Below are positions 1-13,605 of a stretch of 64,000 nt of DNA, in pieces; the stretch's first letter is position 1; every line of letters begins with the position of its first letter. The DNA is from Panulirus ornatus (Eukaryota; Arthropoda; Malacostraca; Decapoda; Palinuridae): positions 7,739,002 to 7,803,001 of the forward strand of contig NC_092225.1 in NCBI RefSeq assembly GCF_036320965.1, read 5' to 3'. The notes beneath the pieces were generated by a model. It saw only the letters and a program-made list of their open reading frames with translations, was not told where the DNA came from and did not search any database. A program made the position numbers and the translations under genes.

Positions 1-34
1 GCTGAAATTCTTGACGGCAGTAATGTAAATGTTG

Positions 35-36
<2 letters not shown>

Positions 37-70
<34 letters not shown>
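37..70. repeat. (CA)n microsatellite
   Basis: An uninterrupted CA dinucleotide run of about 17 units. No gene is seen around it. Confidence 0.97.
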
Positions 71-72
<2 letters not shown>

Positions 73-164
73 AAGACGCTGACCAGTATGAGGGAACGCC
101 CCATTAAACAAGAGATTAACCTTAATTCCCTAAGATTTGTAAGGGTCCTCTCCCGAATGGCTGC

Positions 165-980
<816 letters not shown>

Positions 981-1177
981 TTTTTTTATTATACTTTGTC
1001 GCCGTCTCCCGCGCTTGCGAGGTAGCGCAAGGAAACAGACGAAAGAAATGGCCCAACCCACCCCCGCATACACATGCATATACATACGTCCACACACGCA
1101 AATATACATACCTACACAGCTTTCCATGGTTTACCCCAGACGCTTCACATGCCTTGATTCAATCCACTGACAGCACA

Positions 1178-2894
1178 TCAACCCCGGTATACCACATCGC
1201 TCCAATTCACTCTATTCCTTGCCCTCCTTTCACCCTCCTGCATGTTCAGGCCCCGATAACACAAAATCTTTTTCACTCCATCTTTCCACCTCCAATTTGG
1301 TCTCCCTCTTCTCCTCGTTCCCTCCACCTCCGACACATATATCCTCTTGGTCAATCTTTCCTCACTCATTCTCTCCATGTGCCCAAACCACTTCAAAACA
1401 CCCTCTTCTGCTCTCTCAACCACGCTCTTTTTATTTCCACACATCTCTCTTACCCTTACGTTACTCACTCGATCAAACCACCTAACACCACACATTGTCC
1501 TCAAACATCTCATTTCCAGCACATCCATCCTCCTGCGCACAACTCTATCCATAGCCCACGCCTCGCAACCATACAACATTGTTGGAACCACTATTCCTTC
1601 AAACATACCCATTTTTGCTTTCCGAGATAATGTTCTCGACTTCCACACATTCTTCAAGGCCCCCAGAATGCCCCCTCCCCCACCCTATGATCCACTTCCG
1701 CTTCCATGGTTCCATCCGCTGCCAGATCCACTCCCAGATATCTAAAACACTTCACTTCCTCCAGTTTTTCTCCATTCAAACTCACCTCCCAATTGACTTG
1801 ACCCTCAACCCTACTGTACCTAATAACCTTGCTCTTATTCACATTTACTCTTAACTTTCTTCTTTCACACACTTTACCAAACTCAGTCACCAGCTTCTGC
1901 AGTTTCTCACATGAATCAGCCACCAGCGCTGTATCATCAGCGAACAACAACTGACTCACTTCCCAAGCTCTCTCATCCCCAACAGACTTCATACTTGCCC
2001 CTCTTTCCAAAACTCTTCCATTTACCTCCCTAACAACCCCATCCATAAACAAATTAAACAACCATGGAGACATCACACACCCCTGCCGCAAACCTACATT
2101 CACTGAGAAACAATCACTTTCCTCTCTTCCTACACGTACACATGCCTTACATCCTCGATAAAAACTTTTCACTGCTTCTAACAACTTTCCTCCCACACCA
2201 TATATTCTTAATACCTTCCACAGAGCATCTCTATCAACTCTATCATATGCCTTCTCCAGATCCATAAATGCTACATACAAATCCATTTGCTTTTCTAAGT
2301 ATTTCTAACATACATTCTTCAAAGCAAACACCTGATCCACACATCCTCTACCACTTCTGAAACCACACTGCTCTTCACGCTCTCAATCAATACCCTCCCA
2401 TATAATTTACCAGGAATACTCAACAAACTTATACCTCTGTAATTTGAGCACTCACTCTTATCCCCTTTGCCTTTGTACAATGGCACTATGCACGCATTCC
2501 GCCAATCCTCAGGCACCTCACCATGAGTCATACATACATTAAATAACCTTACCAACCAGTCAACAATACAGTCATCCCCTTTTTTAATAAATTCCACTGC
2601 AATACCATCCAAACCTGCTGCCTTGCCGGCTTTCATCTTCCGCAAAGCTTTCACTACCTCTTCTCTGTTTACCAAATCATTTTCCCTAACCCTCTCACTT
2701 TGCACACCACCTCGACCAAAACACCCTATATCTGCCACTCTATCATCAAACACATTCAACAAACCTTCAAAATACTCACTCCATCTCCTTCTCACATCAC
2801 CACTGCTTGTTATCACCTCCCCATTTGCGCCCTTCACTGAAGTTCCCATTTGCTCCCTTGTCTTACGCACTTTATTTACCTCCTTCCAGAACAT
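1178..2894 (-). pseudogene. LINE reverse transcriptase and C-terminal region, frameshifted
   Basis: Three overlapping frames (2894-2319, 2286-1654, 1657-1178) read together as the RT. The first has [36 protein letters not shown] and [15 protein letters not shown]. The second has [15 protein letters not shown] (catalytic Asp), [19 protein letters not shown] and [12 protein letters not shown] (catalytic Asp pair). The third is the C-terminal region with [27 protein letters not shown] and [14 protein letters not shown]. The breaks are a short deletion and frame changes, so this copy cannot make a complete RT. The product would reverse-transcribe LINE RNA at the nicked target. Confidence 0.85.
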
Positions 2895-2914
2895 CTTTTT
2901 ATTCTCCCTAAAAT

Positions 2915-4141
2915 TTAATGATACTCTCTCACCCCAACTCTCATTTGCCTTTTTTTCACCTCTTGCACCTTTCTCTTGACCTCCTGTCTCTTTCTTTTAT
3001 ACATCTCCCACTCAATTGCATTTTTTCCCTGCAAAAATCGTCCAAATGCCTCTCTCTTCTCTTTCACTAATACTCTTACTTCTTCATCCCACCACTCACT
3101 ACCCTTTCTAATCAACCCACCTCCCACTCTTCTCATGCCACAAGCATCTTTTGCGCAATCCATCACTGATTCCCTAAATACATCCCATTCCTCCCCCACT
3201 CCCCTTACTTCCATTGTATTCACCCTTTTCCATTCTGTACTCAGTCTCTCCTGGTACTTCCTCACACAGGTCTCCTTCCCAAGCTCACTTACTCTCACCA
3301 CCCTCTTCACCCCAACATTCACTCTTCTTTTCTGAAAACCCATACAAATCTTCACCTTAGCCTCCACAAGATAATGATCAGACATCCCTCCAGTTGCACC
3401 TCTCAGCACATTAACATCCAAAAGTCTCTCTTTCGCACGCCTGTCAATTAACGCGTAATCCAATAACGCTCTCTGGCCATCTCTCCTACTTACATAAGTA
3501 TACTTATGTATATCTCGCTTTTTAAACCAGGTATTCCCAATCATCAGTCCTTTTTCAGCACATAAATCTAAAAGCTCTTCACCATTTCCATTTACAACAC
3601 TGAACACCCCATGTATACCAATTATTCCCTCAACTGCCACATTACTCACGTTTGCATTCAAATCACCCATCACTATAACCCGGTCTCGTGCATCAAAACC
3701 ACTAACACACTCATTCAGCTGCTCCCAAAACACTTGCCTCTCATGATCTTTCTTCTCATGCCCGGGTGCATATGCACCAATAATCACCCACCTCTCTCCA
3801 TCAACTTTCAGTTTTACCCATATTAATCGAGAATTTACTTTCTTACATTCTATCACATACTCCCACAACTCCTGTTTCCGGAGTATTGCTACTCCTTCCC
3901 TTGCTCTTGTCCTCTCACTAACCCCTGACTTTACTCCCCAGACATTCCCAAACCACTCTTCCCCTTTACCCTTGAGCTTCGTTTCACTCAGAGCCAAAAC
4001 ATCCAGGTTCCTTTCCTCAAACATATTACCTATCTCTCCTTTTTTTACATCTTGGTTACATCCACACACATTTAGGCACCCCACTCTGAGCCTTCGAGGA
4101 GGATGAGCACTCCCCGCGTGACTCCTTCTTCTGTTTCCCAT
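2915..4141 (-). CDS. LINE endonuclease domain, N-terminal part of the polyprotein
   Basis: A 408-residue open frame starting MGNRRRSHAG. It has the landmarks of an apurinic-type (EEP fold) endonuclease: LNVCG near residue 23, SETKL near 52 (catalytic Glu), IGAYAPGH near 125, MGDLNA near 158 (catalytic Asp and Asn), and SDHYLV near 254 (Asp and His). This enzyme nicks target DNA to prime reverse transcription. A basic, Lys- and Arg-rich linker follows (residues about 300-400). In intact family members the frame continues into the RT; here it closes at 2915 by frameshift. The ATG used here is an AGG or lacks the T in other copies (61373, 12220), so the true start of the family is uncertain. Confidence 0.85.
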   Translation of the reverse strand: MGNRRRSHAGSAHPPRRLRVGCLNVCGCNQDVKKGEIGNMFEERNLDVLALSETKLKGKGEEWFGNVWGVKSGVSERTRAREGVAILRKQELWEYVIECKKVNSRLIWVKLKVDGERWVIIGAYAPGHEKKDHERQVFWEQLNECVSGFDARDRVIVMGDLNANVSNVAVEGIIGIHGVFSVVNGNGEELLDLCAEKGLMIGNTWFKKRDIHKYTYVSRRDGQRALLDYALIDRRAKERLLDVNVLRGATGGMSDHYLVEAKVKICMGFQKRRVNVGVKRVVRVSELGKETCVRKYQERLSTEWKRVNTMEVRGVGEEWDVFRESVMDCAKDACGMRRVGGGLIRKGSEWWDEEVRVLVKEKREAFGRFLQGKNAIEWEMYKRKRQEVKRKVQEVKKRQMRVGVREYH

Positions 4142-4257
4142 TTTAGAAAGTTAATACAAGGAGGTGAGGATTTCTGGCCCCCCGCTCCCGTCCCCTCTAG
4201 TCGCTTTCTACGACACGCGAGGAATACGTGGGAAGTATTCTTTCACCCCTACCCCCA

Positions 4258-4435
4258 TAATAATTATTATTATTATTATTATTATCATTATCATCATCAT
4301 CATTATTATTATTATCATTATTATCATTATTATCATCATTATTACCATTATCATTTCTTGTTTTATCATGATTACTATCATTACTACATCAATTTATTAT
4401 TATTATCATCATTAATATTATTATCATATCCCATG
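4258..4435. repeat. ATT/ATC trinucleotide array
   Basis: Imperfect ATT array that starts exactly where the 5' leader of the adjacent LINE stops (TACCCCCATAATAATT). Confidence 0.93.
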
Positions 4436-4439
4436 AGAT

Positions 4440-4620
4440 AGAGAAAGAATACTGCCATGAATCTTCTGCACGTTGTAAGAGGCGACTAAGAGGTGCAGGA
4501 GCAACGAGTCTAGAAATCCTCCCTTCCTGTGTTATTATTTTCTGAACATAAGAAACAAAGAATGGTGGATCTTTCCTCTGTTGTCTATTCCTGATACAAC
4601 CTTGCGAAGACGGGAAACAG
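4440..4620 (+). mobile_element. Diverged copy of the short LINE-related element
   Basis: Keeps scattered landmarks of the short element in order: GAGAAAGAATACT, GTAAGAGGCGACTAAGAGG, GAAATCCTCCC. The 3' tail hairpin is not recognisable. It directly precedes the LINE fragment at 4621. Confidence 0.5.
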
Positions 4621-5793
4621 CAGTGAAAAGTTTTTATCAAGGATGCAAGGCATGTGTACAAGTAGGAGGAAAAGGAAAGTGATTGGTTCCCAGTGAATGT
4701 CGGTTTGCGGCAGGGGTGCGTGATGTCTCCATGGTTGTTTAATCTGTTTATGGATGGGGTGGTTAGAGTTTTGGAGAGAGGTGCTGGTATGCAGTCTGTT
4801 GTGGATGAGAGGGCTTGGGAAGTGAGTCACTTGTTGTTCGCTGATGATACAGCGCTGGTGGCTGATTTAGGTGAAAAACTGCAGAGGTTGGTGAGTGAGT
4901 TTGGTAAAGTGTTTGAAAGGAGAAAGTTGAGAGTAAATGAGAATAAGAGCAAGGATATTATGCTCAGTAGCGCTGAGGGACAGGTTAATTGGGAGGTAAG
5001 TTTGAATGGAGAAAAAATGGAGTAAGTGAAGTGTTTTAGATATCTGGGAGTGGATTTAGCAGCGGATGGAACCATGGAAGCGGAGGTGAGTCAAAGGGTA
5101 GGGGAGGGGGCGAAGGTTCTGGTAGCGTAGAAGAATGTGGGGAAGGCAAGAACGTTATCTCCGAGAGCAAAAATGGGTATGTTTGAAGGAATAGTGGTTC
5201 CAACAATGTTATATGGTTGCGAGGCATGGGCTATAGATAGCGTTGTACGGAGGAAGGTGGATGTGCTGGAAATGAGATGTTTCAGGACAATATGTGATGT
5301 GAGGTGGATTGATCGAGTAAAAAATGAAAGGTTAAGAGTGATGTGTGGTAATAAAAACAGTTTGGTTGAGAAAGCAGATGGTGTGTTGGAGAGAATGAGT
5401 AAGAAAAGATTGACAAAGAGGTTGTATGTGTTAGAGGAGAAGGGAACAAGGAGAAGCGGAAGACTAAATTGGAAGTGGAAAGATGGAGTGAAAAAGATTT
5501 TGAGCGATCGGGGCCTGATCATACAGGAGGGTAAAAAAAAAAAGCAAGGAATAGAGTGAATTCGAAAGATGTGGTATAGCGGGGAGGACGTGCTGTCAAT
5601 GGACTGAACTAGGGCATGTGAAGCGTCTGGGGTAAACCATGGAAAGATCTGTGGGGCCTAGATGTGGAAAGGGAACTGTGGTTTCGATGTATTACACATG
5701 ACAGCTAGAGGTTAAGTGTGAACGAATGGGGCCTTTTTCTGTCTTATCTTAGCGCTACCTAGAAGTAAGGGGGGGGGGGGGTGCTATTTCCTC
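4621..5793 (+). mobile_element. 5'-truncated LINE (RT second half to 3' UTR)
   Basis: Begins inside the RT at the VKSFYQGC position and runs through the RQGC-type motif, [10 protein letters not shown] (about 4838-4865), the [14 protein letters not shown] region (5206-5240) and into the long-type 3' UTR (GGTTTCGATGTATTACACATGACAGCTAG). It is older than most copies: there are scattered stops (for example GEKME followed by TAA at about 5023), small deletions, and a G-run at 5769-5781. The 3' tail proper is missing. Confidence 0.85.
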
Positions 5794-5796
5794 CTT

Positions 5797-6126
5797 AACA
5801 ACCAATTCATAAACAAATTAAACAAGCATGGTGACATCACGTACCCCTGCCGCAAACCGACATTCACTGAGAACATTCTCTTCCTACTCGTACAAATGCC
5901 TTACATCCTAAATAAAAACTTTTCACGCTTCTAGCAACTTACGTCCCACACCATATACGTTTAAAACCTTCCACAAAGCATCTCTATCAACCTATCATAT
6001 GCCTTCTCCAGATCCATAAATGCTACACACAAATCCATGTTTTTCTAAGGATTTCTCATATACATTCTTCAAAGATAACACCTGAACCACACATCCTCAC
6101 CACTTCTCTCACTTCATCACTACTTG
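5797..6126 (-). mobile_element. Internal LINE RT fragment, opposite strand
   Basis: On the minus strand it matches the LINE RT from just after SSGDVR (6100-6125, then a deletion) through [16 protein letters not shown] and VGLRQG to FNLFM. Several short deletions break the frame. It lies tail-to-tail with the LINE fragment at 4621-5793. Confidence 0.75.
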
Positions 6127-6165
6127 TTATTACCATTAATTACCATTATTACCATTACCTGTTAT

Positions 6166-6560
<395 letters not shown>

Positions 6561-6562
6561 GA

Positions 6563-6649
<87 letters not shown>
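6563..6649. repeat. (TA)n array
   Basis: TA array between the start of the short element (6560) and the 5' truncation point of the LINE at 6650. Confidence 0.96.
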
Positions 6650-6653
<4 letters not shown>

Positions 6654-8814
6654 GCGTAAGACAAGGGAACAAATGGGAAAATCAGTGGAGGGGGCTAATG
6701 GGGAGGTGATAACAAGTAGTGGTGATGTGAGAAGGAGATGGAGTGAGTATTTTGAAGGTCTGTTGAATGTGTTTGATGATAGATTGGCAGATATGGGGTG
6801 TTTTGGTCGAGGTGGTGTGCAAAGTGAAAGGGTTAGGGAGGATGATTTGGTAAACAGAGAAGAGGTAGTAAAAGCTTTGCGGAAGATGAAAGCCGGCAAG
6901 GCAGCGGGTTTGGATGGTATTGCAGTGGAATTTATTAAAAAAGGGGGTAACTGTATTGTTGACAAGTTGGTAAGGTTATTTAACGTATGTATGACTCATG
7001 GTGAGGTGCCTGAGGACTGGCGGAATGCTTGCATAGTGCCACTGTACAAAGGCAAAGGGGATAAAAGTGAGTGCTCAAATTACAGAGGTATAAATTTGTT
7101 GAGTATTCCTGGTAAATTTATATGGGAGGGTATTGATTGAGAGGGTGAAGGCATGTACAGAACATCAGATTGGGGAAGAGCAGTGTGGTTTCAGAAGTGG
7201 TAGAGGATGTGTGGATCAGGTGTTTGCTTTGAAGAATGTATGTGAGAAATACTTAGAAAAGCAAATGGATTTGTATTTAGCATTTATGGACCTGAAGAAG
7301 GCATATGATAGAGTTGATAGAGATACTCCGTGGAAGGTATTAAGAATATATGGTGTGTGAGGCAAGTTGTTAGAAGCAATGAAAAGTTTTTATCAAGGAT
7401 GTAAGGCATGTGTACGGGTAGGAAGAGAGGAAAGTGCTTGGTTCTCAGTGAATGTTGGTTTGCAGCAGGGGTGTGTGTTGTCTCCGTGGTTGTTTAATTT
7501 GCTTATGGATGGGGTGGTTAGGGAGGTTAAAGCAAGAGTTTTGGAAAGAGGGGTAAGTATGCAGTCTGTTGTGGATGAGAGAGCGTGGGAAGTGAGTCAA
7601 TTGTTGTTCGCTGATGACACAGCGCTGGTGGCTGATTCATGTGAGAAACTGCAGAAGCTGGTGACTGAGTTTGGTAAAGTGTGTGAAAGAAGAAAGCTGA
7701 GAGTAAATGTGAATAAGAGCAAGGTTACTGGGTACAGTAGGGTTGAGGGACAAGTCAACTGGAAGGTAAGTTTGAATGGAGAAAAACTGGAGGAAGTGAA
7801 GTGTTTTAAATATCTGGGAGTGGATTTACCAGTGGATGGAACCATGGAAGCGGAAGTGAATTATAGGGAGGGGGAGGGGGCGAAAGTTCTGGGAGCGCTG
7901 AAGAATGTGTGGAAGTCGAGAACATTATCTCGGAAAGCAAAAATGGGTATGTTCGAGGGTATAGTGGTTCCAACAATGTTATATGGTTGCGAGGCGTGGG
8001 CTATAGATAGCGTTGTGCGGAGGAGGGTGGATATGCTGGAAATGAGATGTTCGAGGACAATATGTGGTGTGAGGTGGCTTGATCGAGTAAGTAATAATAG
8101 GGTAAGAGAGATGTGTGGTAATAAAAAGAGTGTGGTTGAAAGAGCAGAAGAGGGTGTTTTGAAATGGTTTAGTCACATGGAGAGAATGAGTGAGGAAAGA
8201 TTGACCAAGAGGATATATGTGTCAGAGGTGATGGGAACGAGGAGAAGTGGGAGACCAAATTGGAGGGGGAAGGCTGGAGTGAAAAAGATTTTGAGTGATC
8301 GGGGCCCGAACATGCAGGAGGGTGAAAGGCGTGCAAGGAAGAGTGAATTGGAACGATGTGGTACACCGGGGTCAACGTGCTGTCAATGGATTGAACCAGG
8401 GCATGTGAAGCGTCTGGGGTAAACCATGGAAAGTTCTGTGGGGCCTGGATGTGGAAAGGGAGCTGTGGTTTCGGTGCATTATACATGACAGCTAGAGACT
8501 GAGTGTGAACGAATGTGGCATTTGTTGTTTTTTCCCAGAGCCACCTCGCGCACATGCGGGGGGGAGGGGGTTGTTATTTCATGTGTGGCGGTGTGGCGAT
8601 GGGAATGAATAAAGGCAGACAGTATGAATTATGTACATGTGTATATATGTATATGTCTGTGTGTGTATATATATGTATACGTTGAGATGTATAGGAATGT
8701 ATATTGGCGTGTGTGGAAGTGTATGTATGTACATGTGTATGTGGATGGGTTGGGCCATTCTTTCGTTTATTTCCTTGCGCTACCTCGCTAACGCGAGATA
8801 TAGCGACAAAGTTA

Positions 8815-8815
<1 letters not shown>
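6650..8815 (+). mobile_element. 5'-truncated LINE with long 3' UTR
   Basis: Begins at KVRKTREQMG between endonuclease and RT, directly after (TA)n, and ends at the tail GCGCTACCTCGCTAACGCGA (8768-8787) followed by (TA)n. The long 3' UTR (8421-8815) contains the TGACAGCTAGAGACTGAGTG segment that short-UTR copies lack. The RT is open in two frames: 6649-7139, then 7133-8422. A stop at 7358-7360 (GTGTGA) falls where other copies read GVGG. Confidence 0.88.
7367..8422 (+). CDS. LINE RT second half and C-terminal region
   Basis: A 351-codon open frame: VKSFYQGC-like start, [31 protein letters not shown] with the catalytic Asp pair, then the family-specific C-terminal region ([50 protein letters not shown]). 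Q replaces R in the usual RQGC motif. The end has shifted frame: instead of the usual [10 protein letters not shown] it reads on through RCGTPGSTCCQ into the 3' UTR. The RT first half, with the other catalytic Asp, lies upstream in a frame closed by the stop at 7358, so no complete enzyme is encoded. Confidence 0.8.
   Translation: MLEAMKSFYQGCKACVRVGREESAWFSVNVGLQQGCVLSPWLFNLLMDGVVREVKARVLERGVSMQSVVDERAWEVSQLLFADDTALVADSCEKLQKLVTEFGKVCERRKLRVNVNKSKVTGYSRVEGQVNWKVSLNGEKLEEVKCFKYLGVDLPVDGTMEAEVNYREGEGAKVLGALKNVWKSRTLSRKAKMGMFEGIVVPTMLYGCEAWAIDSVVRRRVDMLEMRCSRTICGVRWLDRVSNNRVREMCGNKKSVVERAEEGVLKWFSHMERMSEERLTKRIYVSEVMGTRRSGRPNWRGKAGVKKILSDRGPNMQEGERRARKSELERCGTPGSTCCQWIEPGHVKRLG

Positions 8816-8817
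<2 letters not shown>

Positions 8818-8887
<70 letters not shown>
8818..8887. repeat. (TA)n array
   Basis: TA array between the LINE 3' tail (CGACAAAGTTAAACA) and the outermost Penelope-like end sequence (TTGGAAAGGATCACAATTTT). Confidence 0.96.
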
Positions 8888-8891
<4 letters not shown>

Positions 8892-8960
8892 AAGGATCAC
8901 AATTTTGCGCATGATCAAGATATTCCTATGAGTCCACGGGGAAAATCAAACACGAAAAGT

Positions 8961-9001
8961 TCCCAAGTGCACTTTCGTGTAATAATCACACCATCAGGGG
9001 A
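8961..9001 (-). ncRNA. Hammerhead-like motif, core mutated
   Basis: Minus strand: TCCC, CTGATGG (last core A changed to G), GTG/CAC stem, GAAA, short helix III, CTT, GGGA. Stem I (TCCC with GGGA) is preserved. The core change would be expected to reduce or abolish cleavage. Confidence 0.5.
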
Positions 9002-9163
9002 GACACAAGAGAGAAATATAAGTCAGTTGATATACATCGAAGAGACGAAGCTAGGACGCCATTTGGTAAATATGTGATTGTCCAATCACATGTTTACCAA
9101 ATGGCGTCGTAGCTTCGTCTCTTCGATGTATATCTACTGACTGTTATATTTCTCTCTTGTGTC

Positions 9164-9204
9164 TCCCCTGATGATGTGATTATTACACAAAAGTGCACTT
9201 GGGA
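9164..9204 (+). ncRNA. Hammerhead-like motif, core mutated
   Basis: TCCC (9164-9167), CTGATGA (9168-9174), then AAAA at 9189-9192 where the core needs GAAA, CTT (9198-9200), GGGA (9201-9204). The G-to-A change hits an invariant core base. Confidence 0.5.
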
Positions 9205-9241
9205 ACTTTTCGTGTTTCATTTTCCCCGTGGACTCATAGGA

Positions 9242-11395
<2,154 letters not shown>

Positions 11396-12105
11396 CGGAG
11401 TGGCATGTTAATATTTTATAATATCAAGATAAGACGGGTGAGATAAGTTCAGCAGTTCTCCTATACTACAGCGATGTTACCCAGCGCCCTCTGACCCCAC
11501 ACGCTGGACCCTCTGCGTCCACACCATAACCTCCGCCCCCAGGGACACGTCAGGCTCTGCGGCCGGGCTCATGACCTCTCTCGGGTACAGGTCAGATTGC
11601 CTCGTGTATATTTCCTGTATCTTCCGTTCGTTCAACACACCTAATGTTCGGAGTCTGTTACGAAGGTCCTTTCTCATATTCAAAGTATGGCGATTTAGTC
11701 GTAACTAACAATGAATTTTACTTTTACTTCAGCTTCCGTTATTTGTACAGTGAGCCGATATCCAGGGCTCTTCTCCACTCCAGCAGCTCGTTCTGTGACC
11801 GTGCTACCTTGTTCAGAGCATGATCACCAAAGCCGTTTGATGTAGTTAATTTATGTGCCTCGTATGTTATATACTGCCTGGATGGCCTGTTACACTTTGA
11901 AAGAAAACTGTCCAAATCCCCTTTTCAAGAAGACTAAAGATTTTCCCACGATGTTTTAAATACCTGCTAGTGAGAGACTGAACAGTGTTGGACCTCTTTG
12001 TCAAAGCATCTCTGCTCTTTCCATGGACTTCATTTGCCCATTCTCCCCACTCTGTCACTCCAGCAAGCGACCTGTTCTTATATGCAATATCGTAGTACTT
12101 TTGCG
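11396..12105. other. Unassigned single-copy-looking DNA
   Basis: About 700 bp with balanced composition and no match to any other part of the window. Short open frames on the minus strand (11683-11477, 12058-11867) have no recognisable motif. This may be host or old repeat sequence. Confidence 0.5.
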
Positions 12106-12500
12106 TGCTTCCTTACATTCTCACGTATTCCCCGTGTGTCGTAGAAGGCGACTAAAAGGGGGCGGGAGCGGGAGAGGGGCTGGAAACCTTTCGCCCTCGT
12201 TGTATTTAAATTTCTAAAAAGGGAAACAGAAGAAGGAGTCAAGTGGGGAATGCTCATCCTCCTCGAAGGCTCAGATTGGGGTGTCTTAATGTGTGTGGAT
12301 GTAGCCAAAATGAGAGGATAGGAGGGAAAGGTAGTATGTTTGAGGAAAGAAACCTGGATGTTCTGACTCGGAGTAAAACGAAGCTCAAGGGTAAAGGGGA
12401 AGAGCGGTTTGGGAAAGCCTTGGGAGTAAAGTCGAGTTGGTGAGAGGACAAGAGTTAAGGAAGGAGTAGCACTACTCTTGAAGCAAGAGTTGTGGGTACT
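12106..12500 (+). mobile_element. LINE 5' end fragment (leader and start of endonuclease)
   Basis: Contains the 5' leader (CACGTATTCCCCGTGTGTCG, GTAGAAGGCGACTAAAAGGG) and then the beginning of the endonuclease in frame (SAHPPRRL-like, LGCLNVCGC, MFEERNLDVL, LKGKGEERFG). SETKL has become SKTKL, so the catalytic Glu is lost. A single-base change near 12430 shifts the frame. It is cut off at about 12500, where inverted PLE sequence begins. It is the only copy here that keeps a 5' end but lacks the 3' end. Confidence 0.8.
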
Positions 12501-12712
12501 TTAGCTTCATTCCAATAGAATGTATCATCTCAAACTTATCATCAATAAACTCTGGACTGCAAATACGTAATGCCCTAAGGAACATAGATTTAGATGAAAT
12601 GAGTTTGAGAAGATATTTTCTATTGGATCTAAGTTATTAAATGAAATGAGTTTGAGAAAATATTTTCTACTGGATCTAAGTCAAAGTACCCTAGATCTTT
12701 CATTGATAAATC

Positions 12713-12903
12713 TCGCGAAGATCGCAAACCCCCTCACTTCACTTCTGAAACAGGGAGTTACATTCCAGTGGTCAACAGCGCAAGACAATGCGTTTAACTT
12801 ACTCAAGCGACACTTGATAGAAGCACCTATCCTTCGATTTCCCAACTTTGAGAAACCCTTCATTTTGCACACAGATGCTTGTAAACAGGGTCTTGGAGCT
12901 GTA
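12713..12903 (+). mobile_element. Ty3/gypsy pol fragment (RT end to RNase H start)
   Basis: About 191 bp encoding LAKIANPLTSLLKQG, FQWSTAQDNAFNLLKRHL, APILRFPNFEKPFILHTDAC and KQGLGAV. This is the conserved connection and start of RNase H in Ty3/gypsy elements (usual pattern KIA-PL-LLKKG, F-W, AF-LK, AP-L-FP, F-L-TDAS, G-GAVL). No LTR, primer site or other pol domain accompanies it. It sits between PLE bases AAATC and CCTTAAG, which are adjacent in the copies at 24550 and 20930, with no visible target duplication. Its frame differs from the PLE frame. Confidence 0.85.
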
Positions 12904-13564
12904 CCTTAAGTTAGCAAAGAAATCATTTTATAGAGTTGAGCCCAAACCTCCCATTGACACCAAGAATCTTTTAATTCTCTATTTTAATGATAATTAATGA
13001 TAATCTTACTTTCCTTCCCATGTTGCTTAAATCCTTTATTGTAATTGTTGCCTTCAGCAACAATAATATTATAAAGAACATCTGAATCAGGAACTCACCA
13101 GAAAATTCTCCTGGATTCATCTATAAAGTGCTATGCAGAAATTGTGATAAGTTTTATTTTGTGCTTACAGGTAAGGCTCTTTCTGTTAGACTTAAGCAAC
13201 ATGAATATAGTATAAGAACAGGACAAGAATCAAATGCCTTGTTTAATCTTGTTAAAAACTAAGATCATTGTACTGACTGGAGTAATGCCATCTCAGTTAT
13301 TAACTCTAACTCCAGTACCACGAGAAATATCATTGAATCTTCTATCATTAAATACACAAAGAAATATAACCTTGATATTAGTGAAGGTCTATACAAATTG
13401 GATAACTTTATCGTTGATAAAATTTGTAAACAATTCCCCTTCTTGTTGACATAATAAGTTCATGATACGCCCGTTGTCGGTCTTGGACAATCACTTGTTT
13501 ACTAAATGGCGTCCTAGCCACGTTTCTTTGTTGGATATCAAATGACATATTTCTTTCTTGTATC

Positions 13565-13605
13565 TCCCCTGATGATGTGATCATTACACGAAAGTGCACT
13601 TGGGA
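13565..13605 (+). ncRNA. Candidate type I hammerhead ribozyme, intact core
   Basis: TCCC (13565-13568), CTGATGA (13569-13575), GTG/CAC stem II around a 7-nt loop, GAAA (13590-13593), a minimal helix III (A-U, G-C closing UGCA), CTT (13599-13601, predicted cleavage after 13601), GGGA (13602-13605) pairing with the starting TCCC. Hammerheads with minimal helix III are known from Penelope-like elements. One departure is an extra U between CUGAUGA and stem II. Likely role: processing of PLE transcripts. Confidence 0.65.

Larger units (their letters stand above)
981..4257 (-). mobile_element. Near-full-length RTE-like LINE, short 3' UTR version
   Basis: Read on the minus strand this runs from the structured 5' leader (4257-4142) through endonuclease, RT and C-terminal region to the 3' tail (about 1065-985), which ends in the hairpin region GCGCTACCTCGCAAGCGCGG and a short A-rich end. 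The single ORF of about 990 codons is broken. Around 2380 a deletion of roughly 27 bp removes the sequence encoding TEHQIGE-like residues that other copies keep, and further frame changes lie near 2290 and 1655. Flanks are ATT arrays on both sides. RTE-like assignment is tentative: the endonuclease plus RT order and the absence of a separate ORF1 fit, but no tree was made. Confidence 0.88.
8888..9241. mobile_element. Inverted pair of Penelope-like element ends without a body
   Basis: The left arm (8888-9078, minus orientation) and right arm (9081-9241, plus orientation) are near-identical inverted copies of the PLE 3' non-coding end. They meet in the centre at GTGATTGTCCAATCAC (about 9073-9088). 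Each arm has the hammerhead-like motif and the conserved CTTCGATGTATATC and CATTTGGTAAA segments. Only the left arm keeps the outermost GGATCACAATTTTGCGC segment; the right arm runs into (TA)n after GACTCATAGGAATATA. No RT or endonuclease sequence lies between them. It could form a large cruciform. Confidence 0.85.

Noticed and set aside
8888..9241. DNA transposon (MITE) with long inverted repeats
   Set aside because: Both arms match the 3' ends of the Penelope-like elements elsewhere in the window, including the hammerhead-like motif.
12646..12909. A host gene beginning MSLRKYFLLDLSQ
   Set aside because: The first part is PLE sequence read in the wrong frame and the second is the gypsy fragment.
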